Positions 47,691-58,266 of a stretch of DNA of 64,000 bases are shown here, piece by piece. The DNA comes from Brachycybe producta (lineage: Eukaryota > Arthropoda > Diplopoda > Playtdesmida > Andrognathidae). The notes below the pieces were generated by a model. The model ran no database searches. It saw only the letters and a program-made list of their open reading frames with translations, and was not told where the DNA came from. Position 1 is the stretch's first letter. Every line of letters begins with the position of its first letter. Position numbers and translations under genes: made by a program. The DNA is taken from contig JAUPFP010000014.1 of the NCBI GenBank assembly GCA_036925085.1, positions 3,413,501-3,477,500 on the forward strand. Direction: 5' to 3'.

Positions 47691-48009
47691 AAAAAGTGGG
47701 TGGAGAAGGATGGGAGTTTCCTCATTCAATGTTACGTCATTCATCAATGACGTCAATTGAACATACCGCGGTGCACTTAAAATTCAAATAGATAAAAAGT
47801 CTTTTACTAAAGCGCCTTTTTTAAAATAAATATTACCGCTTTAGTTAAGAGTAGATTTTTTTGCACGACAACAAAGAACATGACGTCATGCTCAATCGTC
47901 ATGTTCAATAATATTGTGCTCTCGTTCAATGTAATGTTGTAAGCAAAGGATACTAGATAATAGGACGAAACACTTATAAACCCCTTATAATCTGAATTAG
48001 AAATTTTTA

Positions 48010-48430
48010 AGAACAACAATTTTAACAATAAATGTATTAAAGATTATTTTAACAATTTAAAAACATTAAAAACTAACAGACACCACTGAGATTTGAACCC
48101 ACAAACATCAGTTCATTAGGCAGTGACCTTAACCCTACAGCCAAACAGACACCTGCAACATCAACCATAATAAATTTTACTTAGGAACCTTCCCAACCTT
48201 GAATGTTTCCTAAAATAAAATTAAAAAAAAATTCAGCCAAAGTAGATGGAGCCACCGTCTCCATTAAAAAAATTTTGCCAAAAAGCAAAAACTTTTTTTG
48301 AAGGTATAGGATTTTTAACATGAAACTTTTTTAATTAATGTTTCAAATGTTTGAAGACAGGGGCGCTACAATCAACTATTACATAGAGTCCCTGTATAAA
48401 GTGTTAGGTTAGTGGGTTAGTGTTATGTCA
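48010..48430. repeat. family G repeat fragment with tRNA-like head
   Basis: Contains the TTTGAACCC B-box-like complement at 48094, then AACCTTCCCAACCTTGAATG, GATGGAGCCACCGTCTCC and a GTTAGG-rich end. Same order as 49240-49660 and 52110-52580. Confidence 0.7.
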
Positions 48431-48479
48431 GGTTATTCATAGTGTTGTGACAGGTGTTTGGAACCAATCAACCAGCACA

Positions 48480-48585
48480 AGAAATTTGTTTGCCCCGCCC
48501 TTTTATGAACGTCAGACCAAATATCAACCAATTAGAAATTGCCATTCATCATAAAAGGGCTGGGTAAACGAATTTCTTATGGAGG
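48480..48585. repeat. family D-like short palindrome
   Basis: AAGAAATTTGTTTGCCCCGC and its partner AAACGAATTTCTTATG surround a CAACCAATTAGAAATTG core. Confidence 0.55.
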
Positions 48586-48602
48586 ATCCATCTCTATGTA
48601 TA

Positions 48603-48672
48603 CGTTACTGTCAACTTCTGGAATCAATCAATCTGAACATTGCCTAGGCAATCTGCAGATTGACAGTAACAT
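48603..48672. repeat. family E palindrome, short copy
   Basis: GTTACTGTCAACTTCTGGA and CAATCTGCAGATTGACAGTA with CCTAGG in the centre. Confidence 0.6.
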
Positions 48673-49037
48673 ATGAATAACATCTACCTTTTAAATGTGA
48701 TTCCAGAACCTTTTTAGATTAAATATAGCAACCAAAATACGATAATTAGGTATATTTTAATTAAAAATATATATATATATTTATTACCTCAAACGAATAC
48801 TTTAAATAAAAACTTCAAACATAAAATCATACTTGTTTTATAAGAGAATTTCTAGCACAGACGTACCACTGGGGCTGAGCAAGATGGCGACCACCTTCTT
48901 CCCTCCCGTCCATATTTTGAGTTTCACTAATGTCACGTGATGTCCTCTCCCTCTATTCTAACCTCCTTGATAGCAATGAAAACGATAGTTAATTAATCTT
49001 TAGCTGAAGCGTCATTGTTTAGCTGTATTTAGAAGGA

Positions 49038-49144
49038 CATTTTGTAACTCATCGATTTATGCAGTCGTCTGACGTCACTTATATTGTTATATATGAACGT
49101 GACGTCACATTGCTGGCTAAATCGATAAGTAAACGGAATGTTCT
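49038..49144. repeat. foldback element with two TGACGTCA-type sites (family L)
   Basis: AACTCATCGATTTATGC and CTAAATCGATAAGTAAACGG are inverted, with CTGACGTCAC on one arm and GTGACGTCAC on the other. A relative lies at 58161-58266. Confidence 0.65.
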
Positions 49145-49592
49145 GATTACTTCTGATGTTTGTTTGTTATAGGCTACCCTGCCTACTGCGCAAGACAGAA
49201 TTTTAACAATAATAATAAATAATAATTCAAGATTATTTTAACAATTTAAAAAAATTAAAAACTGAAACACACAACTGAGGTTTGAACACAGGACCTCTAA
49301 CTCTGAAAGCAGAGGTCTTAACCCCACAGCCAAACTGACAACTACAACAACAGGACTAATAAATTATACTTAGGAACCTTCCCAACCTTGAATGTTTCCT
49401 AAAACAAAATTAAAAAAAAATTCAGCCAAAGTAGATGGAGCCACCGTCTCCATTAATAAAATTTTGCCAAAAAGCAAAAACTTTTTTTGAAGGTATAGGA
49501 TTTTTAACATGAAACTTTTTTAATTAATGTTTCAAATGTTTGAAGACAGGGGCGCTATAATCAACTATTACATAGAGTCCCTGTATAAAGTG

Positions 49593-49611
49593 TTAGGTTA
49601 GGTTAGGTTAG
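49593..49611 (+). repeat. short TTAGG telomere-like run
   Basis: Three TTAGG units plus TTAG within the family G repeat. Shorter runs occur at about 49880, 52505 and 52560. TTAGG is the arthropod telomere unit; here it is interstitial and part of a dispersed repeat. Confidence 0.6.
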
Positions 49612-51509
49612 TGAGTTAGTGTAGGGTTAGGTTAGTGGGGGGGGAGGTTAGAGTTTAAGAGGGAAAATTTAAAATTCGATATACACACAATGCATGTTTA
49701 AAGAAACAACAATAGATGGCGCCACCATCTCCATTAAAAAAATTTTGCCAAAAAGCAAAAACTTTTTTTTGAGGTATAGGATTTTTAACATGGAACTTTT
49801 TTAATTAATGTTTCAAATGTTTGAAGACAGGCGGCGCTATAATCAACTATTACATAGAGTCCATGTATAAAGCATTGGGTTAGGTTAGGTTAGTGGGGGG
49901 AGGGGGTTAGAGTTTAAGAGGGAAAATTTAAAATTCGAAAAATATACACACACATATAACTCATGTTTAAGAGAATAACAATAGATGGCGCTAGCATCTC
50001 CATTAAAAAATTTCTTACATTTTGGAGGGGAATTTTCGTGGGTCCGAGAGAGAGGCTAGTTGTCGCTGTTATAATTTGAACAATGCGCCATATGTCCAAT
50101 AAGCGCCTCTAGTGGCAGTAGGCTAAACAAGGGCCCCCACCCCTAAGAAGTTAGCAGACGAAACTTTAATATAGAACTCTATGGAAAAATCGCTGCACTG
50201 GTAAGTTTTTTTGCCGTTTTCTCGTAAATTACACGCCCAATTTTCGTGAATTTTTGAAAAAATAAAGACAAAAGTACGTAGTTTCACATTCTTGCAATAG
50301 TTTTTTAATATTTTACATTGTTTTGTTGTTTTTGATGTTTTGTTATGAACGTTGCTGCAAAACCAAAACTTTTAACATGGAAGCCAATGGAGATTTCAAA
50401 AAGTCGGTAAGTTCTATTGCTTATTTCTTGTAAATTACTTGCAGAATTATCGTGACATTTTAAAGAAATAAAGAAAAAAGTACGTAGTTTCACAATCAGG
50501 CATTGGATTTTTAATGTCGCTCGTTGTTTGTTTGTTTTCAATGTTTTATTCTGAACTCTACACTGAATAGTTGAAGTCAATTTTTTGAATAACACATGAA
50601 AAACAAACAAACAGGAAGAACATTTAACTAAACAATGATTAATTATAAAATTACCTATTTATCTTTATTTCTTTAAAATTTCACGATAATTGTGCAAGTA
50701 ATTTACAAGAAATAAGCAAAAGAACTTACCGACTTATTGAAATCTCCATTGGCGTCCATGTTAAAAGTTTCGGTTTAATAGCAACCTTCAGAACAAACAT
50801 CGAAAACAACAAAACAATGTGAAATATGAAAAAAACTAATTCAAGGATGTGAAACTACGTACTTTTGTCTTTATTTTTTCAAAAATTCACGAAAATTGGG
50901 CGGTTAATTTGCGAGAAAACAGCAAAAAAACTTACCAGTGCAGCGATTTTTCCGTAGAGTTCTATATTAAAGTTTCGTCTGCTAGGTTCTTAGGGGGGGG
51001 GGGCATCGTTTAGCCTACTGCCACTAGTGGCGCTTATTGGACATATGGCTCATTGTTCAAATTATAACAGCGACAACTAGCCTCTCTCTCAGACCCACCA
51101 AAATTCCCCTCCAAAATGTAAGAAATTTTTTAATGGAAATGCTAGCGCCATCTATTGTTATTCTCTTAAACATGAGTTATTTGTGTATATTTTTTCGAAT
51201 TTTAAATTTTCCCTCTTAAAATCTAACCCCCTTCCCCCACTAACCTGCTAACCTAACACTTTATACATGGACTCTATGTAATAGTTGATCATAGCGCCCC
51301 TGTCTTCAAACATTTGAAACATTAATTAAAAAAGTTCTATGTTAAAAATCCTATACCTCCAAAAAAAGTTTTTGCTTTTTGGCAAAATTTTTTTAATGGA
51401 GACGGTGGCTCCATCTACTTTGGCTGAATTTTTTTTTTATTTTATTTTAGGAAAGATTCAAGGTTGGGAAGGTTCCTAAGTATAATTTATTAAATCTCCT
51501 GTTGCAGTT

Positions 51510-51592
51510 GTTAGTTTAGCTGTGGGGTTAGAACCACTGCTTTCTGAATTGGTGTTCAGGGGTTCAAATCTCAGTTGTGTCTTTTACATTTT
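51510..51592 (+). repeat. tRNA-like (SINE head) segment in family G
   Basis: TTAGCTGTGGGGTTAG resembles a polymerase III A box, and GGGGTTCAAATCTC, about 50 bases later, a B box. Copies on the minus strand lie at about 48083-48155, 49270-49345 and 52160-52245. It does not fold as a complete tRNA by eye. Confidence 0.5.
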
Positions 51593-52109
51593 AATGTTTT
51601 TAAATTGTTAAAATAATTTTAAACACATTTATTGTTAAAATTCTTGTCTATTAAAATTCTTGTTCTTAAAAAGTTGATTTTTATAAATTATATGAGGAAC
51701 ATTTCTTATTTTCTTCCATGACCCTTCTACTTTCTATTAAATGGTCAATTTGTTTTTAAAAAAATTTTAAAGACTTTTTAAGTTAAAAAGTTTTAAAAAA
51801 AAGCAACACAAAAATCAGGAACATGTTTATGAGTCCCTAACATGTTCGTAATTTTTGATTGCAATATAGCTATACAAATACATGGATTGTTTTTGAATTA
51901 CTATGTAGTTGTTGCACTTACCTAAGTAAATAAGTTTAAATATGTATTATTTCGAGTTTGTATTAAGAGTTTGTATTACGATATAAAAAATACAAATAAA
52001 TAAATTGTACTTTCCCATTGTCACCTTCTCTTTTAGAAAACATTTAATCCCAGGATTTGGATTACCATGCAATCCCAATATCTTTAAAAAATAAACTTTT
52101 TAAGAATAA

Positions 52110-52760
52110 GAATTTTAACAATAAATGTCTTTAAGATAATTTTAACAATTTTAAAACATTAAAAACTAAAAGACACCACAGAGATTTGAACTCATGAACA
52201 CCAGCTCAGAAAACAGTGAGTCCCATGACCTTAACCCCACAGCCAAACCAACAACAACAAACACAGCTGTAATAAATTATACTTAGGAACCTTCCCAACC
52301 TTGAATGTTTCCTAAAATAAAATTAAAAAAAATTCAGCCAATGTAGATGGAGCCACCATCTCCATTAAAAAAATTTTGCCAAAAAGCAAAAACTTTTTTT
52401 GGAGGTATAGGATTTTTAACATAGAACTTTTTTAATTAATGTTTGAAATGTTTGAAGACAGGCGGCGCTCTAATCAACTATTACATAGAGTCCCTGTATA
52501 AAGTGTTAGGTTAGGTTAAGTTAGTGGGTTAGTGTTGGGTTAGGTTAGTGGGTTAGTGTTAGGTTAGGTTAAGTTAGTGGGGAGGAGGTTAGAGTTTAAG
52601 AGGGAAAATTTAAAATTCGAAAATATACACACACACACACATAACTCATGTTTAAGAGAATAACAATAGATGGCGCTAGCATTTCCATTAAAAAATTTCT
52701 TACATTTTGGAGGAGAATTTTGGTGGGTCGGAGAGAGAGGCTAATTGTTGCTGTAACAAG
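52110..52760. repeat. family G repeat, single arm
   Basis: Starts with the TTAACAATAAATGTCTTTAA lead, the tRNA-like head and the AGATGGAGCCACCATCTCC block. It ends with TTAGG runs and GATGGCGCTAGC, like the left arm of the large inverted repeat. Confidence 0.75.
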
Positions 52761-53067
52761 TAGTTTTGAACAATTTATTGAGCGTGTGTGGCAATAATAT
52801 TCAACGTGTGCGCAATATTATTGAACGCAAATTATTGTGCGCAATGTCCCAAACAGGTTTCCATAAATGATGACGTAGAAAGTTGAGATATTTTAAAAAG
52901 TTCGATATTTTAAAAAGTATCAACGATACTCGATATTTTAAAAAATACCGATATATCAAAATATCGAATCGAAATCGTTATTGTGTGAAATGTTCCGAAC
53001 GGGTTTCCATACGAAACCTCATTAACCTTCACATATAAAACGTTATATGTGACGTAAACATTTTTTC

Positions 53068-53281
53068 ACTAGCGTTAGCCCATTAGTTGTAGCAGAGCGC
53101 ATGCGTATTGCCATCTTATTGTTTTATATAGGAAAGTGATTGCAGATTTACGTTAGCAGCGCCATCTATTGATCGCCAATGGAAACTGCCGCTGAGACGT
53201 TCACTATAGGAAACCTATATAAAATGATAACATGGCAATACGCATGCGCTCTGCTAATACTAATGGGCTAACAACGCTAGT
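53068..53281. mobile_element. 214-bp foldback MITE with perfect 9-bp target duplication and NRF1-like sites
   Basis: The ends ACTAGCGTTAGCCCATTAG and CTAATGGGCTAACAACGCT are inverted. CATTTTTTC flanks both ends (53059-53067 and 53282-53290). Each arm carries GCGCATGCGT or its complement. It lies about 370 bases upstream of the dehydrogenase start codon. Confidence 0.85.
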
Positions 53282-53651
53282 CATTTTTTCTCATAAAAAC
53301 TGTTTCTCAACGAATGACGCCACCAAGTGACGCCACTTTCCAAGCAGACTAACGACAATAAGTTATTTTAATGTATTTTTATGACGTCAGTGGTGACTGG
53401 CTGAGCCTGGACTTTAGTTAAAAGACGACCTTCTGGAAGTTGACGACCTTTTTTGTTGTCGTAACTTTGCACTTGACTTGTCACTTTTAGGACGTTTTTT
53501 TTTAACAAGTGCCACATCACCGGTAATTTCGTAAGTAAATTCGCTTTTTACAGATTAACATAAGGCGGATTTATATGCACCATCACTTTTCAATGAGATT
53601 TTTCTTTTATATTTGTGTTAACAGAGATTGATCCGGTTTCAACGAAACAAA

Positions 53652-55787
53652 ATGCTAAGATCAACTTTACTGAGGCTCGGTTTAAGAGGAATTTCCTCAC
53701 CGAATTCCTCTACTTCCAGCAGATCGTACCACTTCGGTATGCGTAACAACGATACGGTTATTGAAGAAAATTAATTCTACTAATTTAAACTATTTGCAGA
53801 ACTAACTGAAGATCAGAAACAGATTCAAGAAATGGCACGAAAGTTTGCAAGAGAAGAAGTTCTACCGAAAGCTGCACATCACGATAAAACCGGCGAAGTT
53901 TGACGCAATCATTGTTTAAAAGCTTAAGATCGCAACTAAAAAAATCTTATAATTCGTTTTCGTTCTAGTTTCCAAAAGAACTAGTAAAGAAAGCTTGGGA
54001 ATTAGGACTCATGAATAAGGGAGTACCACCTGAGTGTGGTAATAAATAACTAATTAAGGAATGATTTTGGATTGTTACCGTTTCCTTTCTTTATTTTAGG
54101 TGGTCCTGGATTAGGAATCTTCGAAGGTTGTCTCGTAGCCGAAGAGATTGCTTACGGTTGTTCGGGAATCGAGACTGCAATCGAAGCCAACGGTCTTGGA
54201 GTAAAGCGATAAGATCGAGAGCACGAACGAAACCTGCGAAGAACCAAGAACTAACGTAAATTTCCTCTCTTACGTAGAGTACTCCGGTCATAATCGCAGG
54301 AAACGAACAACAAAAGAAGAAATATCTCTCACGGTTGATAGAAGAACCATTATTATGCGTAAAACGAAAATGCTTAGATTTAAAATAAGATTGTTTTCGT
54401 TTAACGGTTTCTTTTATTCATTCGTTAAAAACAAGGCATACGGCGTCACGGAACCAGGAGCCGGATCGGATGTTGCTGGACTCAAGACTAAAGCGGTTAA
54501 AAAAGGAGACGAATATGTCATCAACGGTCAAAAGATGTGGATCACGAACGGAGGAGTTGCGAATTGGTATTTCGTTCTCGCTCGTACCGATCCGGATCCG
54601 AAAGCTTCCGCAAATAAAGCCTTTACAGGATTTATTGTTGATGCGGACACTCCGGGGCTCACTCCGGGCCGTAAAGAGTGGAACATGGGACAGAGGGCAT
54701 CAGACACCAGAGGAATCACCTTCGAAGATGTCGTCGTTCCAAAAGAGGCAACGAAATCAAACTTTACTTTTTGCAAATTCATTATCAAACTCTGTTGTTG
54801 TTCTGTAGTTTCAGGAGAAATTGGAAGTTTGTTAGAAACTAGAACGGGTAACTGAATCACTTAATAAGTATTTTTATTTTGATATTTTTTTAAAATAAAC
54901 GTTTTAAGGAACAAAAATTTAAACATTATCGTTTGCTTAATGTTGGGTCGTTATGAAACTTGATATAAAAAGCTTATTTAAAAGATAAATCAACAGGAAA
55001 ATACCGTAAAGTGATTGTGCTACCCTTTTAGTTTTTTAGAACACTTTCAAGTTTTTCTCAATTTTGCATCTGAAAGACAAGAGTAACCACAGTTAGAGAG
55101 GGGGACGTTTAACCCTTAAACTTTCCCTTTTGTTTCTTTGCAGAATGTTTTACTGGGAGAAGGAGCTGGATTTAAGATCGCAATGGGAGCGTTCGATCGA
55201 ACGAGGCCTCCCGTTGCAGCCGGAGCAGTTGGACTTGCACAAAGGGCCTTCGACGAAGCAGCTAAATACTCAATGGAACGTAAAACGTTCGGACATCATC
55301 TCATCGACGTAAGAGAACTAAAGAGGGACTAAAAGCGAAGTCTCGGGGCCCCGAAAGAATGCTGTTTTAATGTTTTTCAGCATCAAGCCGTTGCGTTCCT
55401 ATTGGCCGATATGGCTATTGGAGTGGAAACAGCTCGCCTTATAACAATGAAGTCTGCTTGGGAAGTGGATCAGGGTCGTCGTAACACTTACTATGCATCT
55501 ATTGCCAAAGCGCTCGCTTCGGATGTCGCTAACAAAAATGCGTCCGACGCGGTTCAGATTTTCGGTGGAAATGGATTCAACACGGAGTATCCAGTTGAGA
55601 AACTTATGAGGGATGCAAAAATCTTCCAAGTATGATTACGATTCAAATTTCCCCCCTGTTTTCATTCTTTTTTTTAACCTCCATATCAATATTTTCTCGT
55701 TTTTAGATTTACGAGGGAACATCACAGATCCAACGAATGATCATTTCGAGAGAGATTATGGGAAAAGTTAAATCTGGAACTTTGTGA
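53652..55787 (+). CDS. ACADM: medium-chain acyl-CoA dehydrogenase, mitochondrial (9 exons, 413 aa)
   Basis: Exons 53652-53736, 53800-53897, 53969-54038, 54100-54200, 54278-54358, 54436-54747, 55144-55308, 55381-55629 and 55707-55787 sum to 1242 bases with consistent phases. The enzyme does the first step of mitochondrial beta-oxidation, oxidising medium-chain acyl-CoA with FAD. The N terminus ([16 protein letters not shown]) is a basic, Ser-rich mitochondrial presequence. Signature 1 is [13 protein letters not shown] (148-160), the FAD/substrate loop follows (KMWITNGG), and [18 protein letters not shown] is signature 2. The catalytic base is Glu390 in [10 protein letters not shown], the MCAD position. 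Human MCAD is 421 aa. Exon 6 to 7 must join at VPKE|NVLLG, which requires a GC donor (GAG|GCAACG); no GT fits. Intron 6 carries a family A element. The start has a good context (acaaaATG). Confidence 0.95.
54828..55055. repeat. family A element in ACADM intron 6
   Basis: TTAGAAACTAGAACGGGTAA on the left and GTGCTACCCTTTTAGTTTTT on the right, with AAAATAAACGTTTTAAG inside. It occupies more than half of the intron. Confidence 0.75.
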
Positions 55788-55886
55788 TTCGTTTTAGATT
55801 GTTTTTTTTAGATGTAGAAACTTATTTTTTTCGGTTGATTGCATAATTAACATTTTTTTTAATTACAATTAATTAATATACATTAA

Positions 55887-55892
55887 AATAAA
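55887..55892 (+). terminator. polyadenylation signal of ACADM
   Basis: AATAAA lies 100 bases after the ACADM stop and 44 bases short of the convergent stop codon at 55936. Confidence 0.6.
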
Positions 55893-55935
55893 AGAGTAAT
55901 TATAAAGAACCAACCGTTTGTGTTTTTAAAGTTCT

Positions 55936-57938
55936 TTAATATCGTCTGAATTGCTTCTTGAATTTCTCGAAATGAAAGTCGTCCGTTGCTTTTTCTTCTT
56001 CGTCTCGATTCCGAGGAGGTTTCTTTTCTGAAAAAAAAAAAAAAAAGGAAGAACGGAAATCGAAAATTTATTAATAGAAGAAGCAGTGAAAAAAAATGGC
56101 CGTTTTCAGGGCTGTTTAGTTTAAAAAGCCCACTTCAGCGTTTGCACGTGCTACTCGTGACTCCAGACGCAACATTTAAAGTGAAATTTGATGTTTCTAA
56201 GAATAATGGTCACAATTCTAACAAGAAATCTTGTCTAAAACTATTTCGTATAATAATTGAAATTGCAAAAGCTTCTCTTGACTGTTGTAGCCCTATTCAG
56301 TCTGTTCTCACAAAAAGAAACCAATTTTGTCTAAAGATTTCTAGTTTTTAAACTTTCTGCACCTTCTTGTCTGAAAATCACTCCTCCAGTTTCTGAATCT
56401 CCGCCGACTACTGGAATCGGTCTTATTTCCTTTATTATTCGCAGTCGTTTCGGCTTCGGAGCTTCCTCTTCGATATTAACTATAAAAGAATAAATTACCG
56501 ACATTAACTGCTTTCAAATTTTAATATGCTGGGTTTGTTCCGATACTAACAGCGATTGTGTTGAACGAAATTGACGGCCATATTGGTCGGAACAAACTGC
56601 GAAGGCGTATCCTTTTTACTCATCTTCTCGCGAACTAATTTCTGTTTCGCTTCTTCCGTAGCTTCGATGTTTTTTATCTTTGCTCTTTAAAAAAATCGAT
56701 TTAAAAAAAAACGATCATTGATTTTGAACTATTAAATCGGCATCGAAACTGTGTGAAAAAATGATTTATACTCGATTCCGAGATCAACTTCAGGAATTCC
56801 AGATAACATCTGATTAGACAACATTTCTTCAGATTTCTTCGAAGAGGAAACTCTTAAATGTTCTGGAACTTCATAAAGTGCATCTTCGGGACTTTTTATC
56901 CTGAAATAACAACCTCAGTTAACCTTTAAAAGCGATTCCAAAGTCTTAAATACGAGAAATACCAATCAGAAGACTGCGATTCAGAATTATCTTCTCCGTC
57001 ACCTTGAGAATTCGTCCGAATTCTAAATAAAAAAAAACGGTTCATTTTTTTGTAAAAACGAGCAGATTTTTAAGTAATTATCTGATCGTACTTATCCGTT
57101 TTACCATCCGTTACAGTTTTCTTTCGTTTTCCAAGTTCTTCCTCAATATATTTCATCCTAAAGCAAAAAAAAATTAAAACTAAGAGAAAACAAAGAAAAA
57201 CAATAAAATTCATATTACATGTCCGCATCTTCATCTCGTTGATTCGTTTCGGCCGAAAACGCAGTTCCGATAGCCATTCCATCACTATCCGTCACTCTTA
57301 AAACAAAACAAAACTTAATTACGGTTCTAATGAATCAAGTTTACAACACTTTTGAAACTGATTTACTTTCCACTTTTCAGTGCTTTCATATTAACTATTC
57401 CTCCACTTTTCAATTTGAAAGGATCTCCCTGAAAAAAAAAACAAGAATACGATCAAAAAATGATATTAAAACACATGAGAATAAATATGAGCATACTGCT
57501 ATCATTTCTTCAGCAGCTGTCATCTTTTTACCCAAAGCCAATCCTGTTGCACTGAAAATAAACGACACAAAATAACAAATTTTCTCGCCAATAACTTTCA
57601 TTTGAAGTCAGTTTAAATCAATTACCTAACGCCATTTGGTCTTCTTCGTAGATTACGAAGTATTTTCGCTTCTTCCAACTTCATTCTAAACAAAAATCGT
57701 CATAAAACAAGCGAAAAAATAAAAATCTGAAAGCTGAAATCGTGACTCAAAGTTCAACAGTTTTGTCGTCTTACTTGAGTTCTTCGTCATTTTCGTCAGA
57801 CTTTTCACTGTCAGATGATGAAGAAGAAGTTGAAGGTTCTTTACGCTGGCGAAATTTACGATTTTTCGGCTTAAATTCGACTACTTTTGCAAAAGAAACC
57901 GATTTATCGCCGCCTTTCGTCGTTATAATATCCGCCAT
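55936..57938 (-). CDS. C9orf78/Tls1 (HCA59) splicing-factor homologue (11 exons, 338 aa)
   Basis: Exons (minus) 57938-57775, 57685-57626, 57551-57497, 57428-57367, 57296-57219, 57157-57092, 57022-56963, 56900-56772, 56684-56551, 56479-56363 and 56027-55936 sum to 1017 bases in phase. Diagnostic blocks of the Hep_59 family are present: LEEAKILRNLRRRPNGV, GTAFSAETNQRDEDADMMKY, SEEMLSNQMLSGIPEVDLGI, FVPTNMAVNFVQHNRF and the tail ATDDFHFEKFKKQFRRY. In man C9orf78 is a spliceosome-associated nuclear protein that contacts the helicase SNRNP200; fission yeast Tls1 affects splicing of telomere genes. The same nuclear role is inferred here. The N-terminal 54 residues differ from the human start and hold a Ser/Asp/Glu-rich stretch (STSSSSSDSEKSDENDEEL). 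Introns are short (about 50-340 bases). The frame stays open upstream into a transposon, but the ATG at 57938 gives the natural start. It is convergent with ACADM. Confidence 0.92.
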
Positions 57939-57958
57939 ATTTAAAACTAATATACTAA

Positions 57959-58151
57959 ACAGGCATCTATAGACAGCTTCAGAATTTCTTTGGCTCCGCC
58001 CTTTTATGAGCGTCATCAATTTCTAATTGGTTTGTTAATAGGTCTGACGTCACATTCTCCGCCCTTTTCATTTCTAATTGGTTGATATTTGGTATGACTC
58101 TTATAAAAAGGCGGAGCCAAAGAAATTCTGAAGCTGTCTACAGATGCCTGT
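57959..58151. mobile_element. family D variant MITE at the Tls1-homologue start, 9-bp target duplication
   Basis: Starts ACAGGCATCTATAGACAGC and ends GCTGTCTACAGATGCCTGT. ATATACTAA flanks both sides (57950-57958 and 58152-58160). The element begins 21 bases upstream of the start codon at 57938, so the promoter or 5' UTR of that gene must lie in or beyond it. It has CCGCCC and TGACGTCA motifs inside. Confidence 0.88.
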
Positions 58152-58160
58152 ATATACTAA

Positions 58161-58266
58161 CTATTCCGTTATTCATCGGTTTGTCTAGCACGGTGACGTC
58201 ACGCCCATATGTTTCTATAAAGTGACGTCATACTGCTGGACAAATCGATGAATAACGGAATGTGCA
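58161..58266. repeat. family L foldback element
   Basis: CTATTCCGTTATTCATCGG and CGATGAATAACGGAATG are inverted, with GTGACGTCACG and GTGACGTCA on the arms. It directly abuts the target duplication of the preceding MITE. Confidence 0.65.

Larger units (their letters stand above)
49240..51620. repeat. 2.4-kb inverted repeat (family G)
   Basis: The left arm (about 49240-50600) and right arm (about 50640-51620) are inverted copies: for example TTTGAACAATGCGCCATATG at 50076 against CATATGGCTCATTGTTCAAA near 51042, and GCTGCACTGGTAAG at 50191 against CTTACCAGTGCAGC near 50932. The left arm also has an internal duplication of the AAAAGCAAAAACTTTTTTTG block. There is no transposase or reverse transcriptase frame. 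Confidence 0.85.
47195..53651. other. intergenic region between SLC44 and the acyl-CoA dehydrogenase gene
   Basis: The two genes are divergent. No other gene is seen; the content is repeats. SLC44 5' UTR and promoter should lie within the first few hundred bases after 47194, and those of the dehydrogenase just before 53652. Repeated open frames encoding MDIW-type 60-residue peptides (49914-50099 and 51037-51219) are the same repeat on opposite strands, not genes. Confidence 0.6.

Noticed and set aside
49914..51219. Two 60-residue open frames with nearly identical products
   Set aside because: They are the two arms of one inverted repeat read on opposite strands, with no family similarity or splice context.
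51510..51592. Functional tRNA gene
   Set aside because: Only A- and B-box-like parts are visible; the acceptor and anticodon arms do not pair by eye, and the segment repeats inside a dispersed element.
57939..58019. Longer N terminus of the Tls1 homologue
   Set aside because: The extra in-frame residues come from the inserted MITE; the ATG at 57938 begins the host gene sequence.
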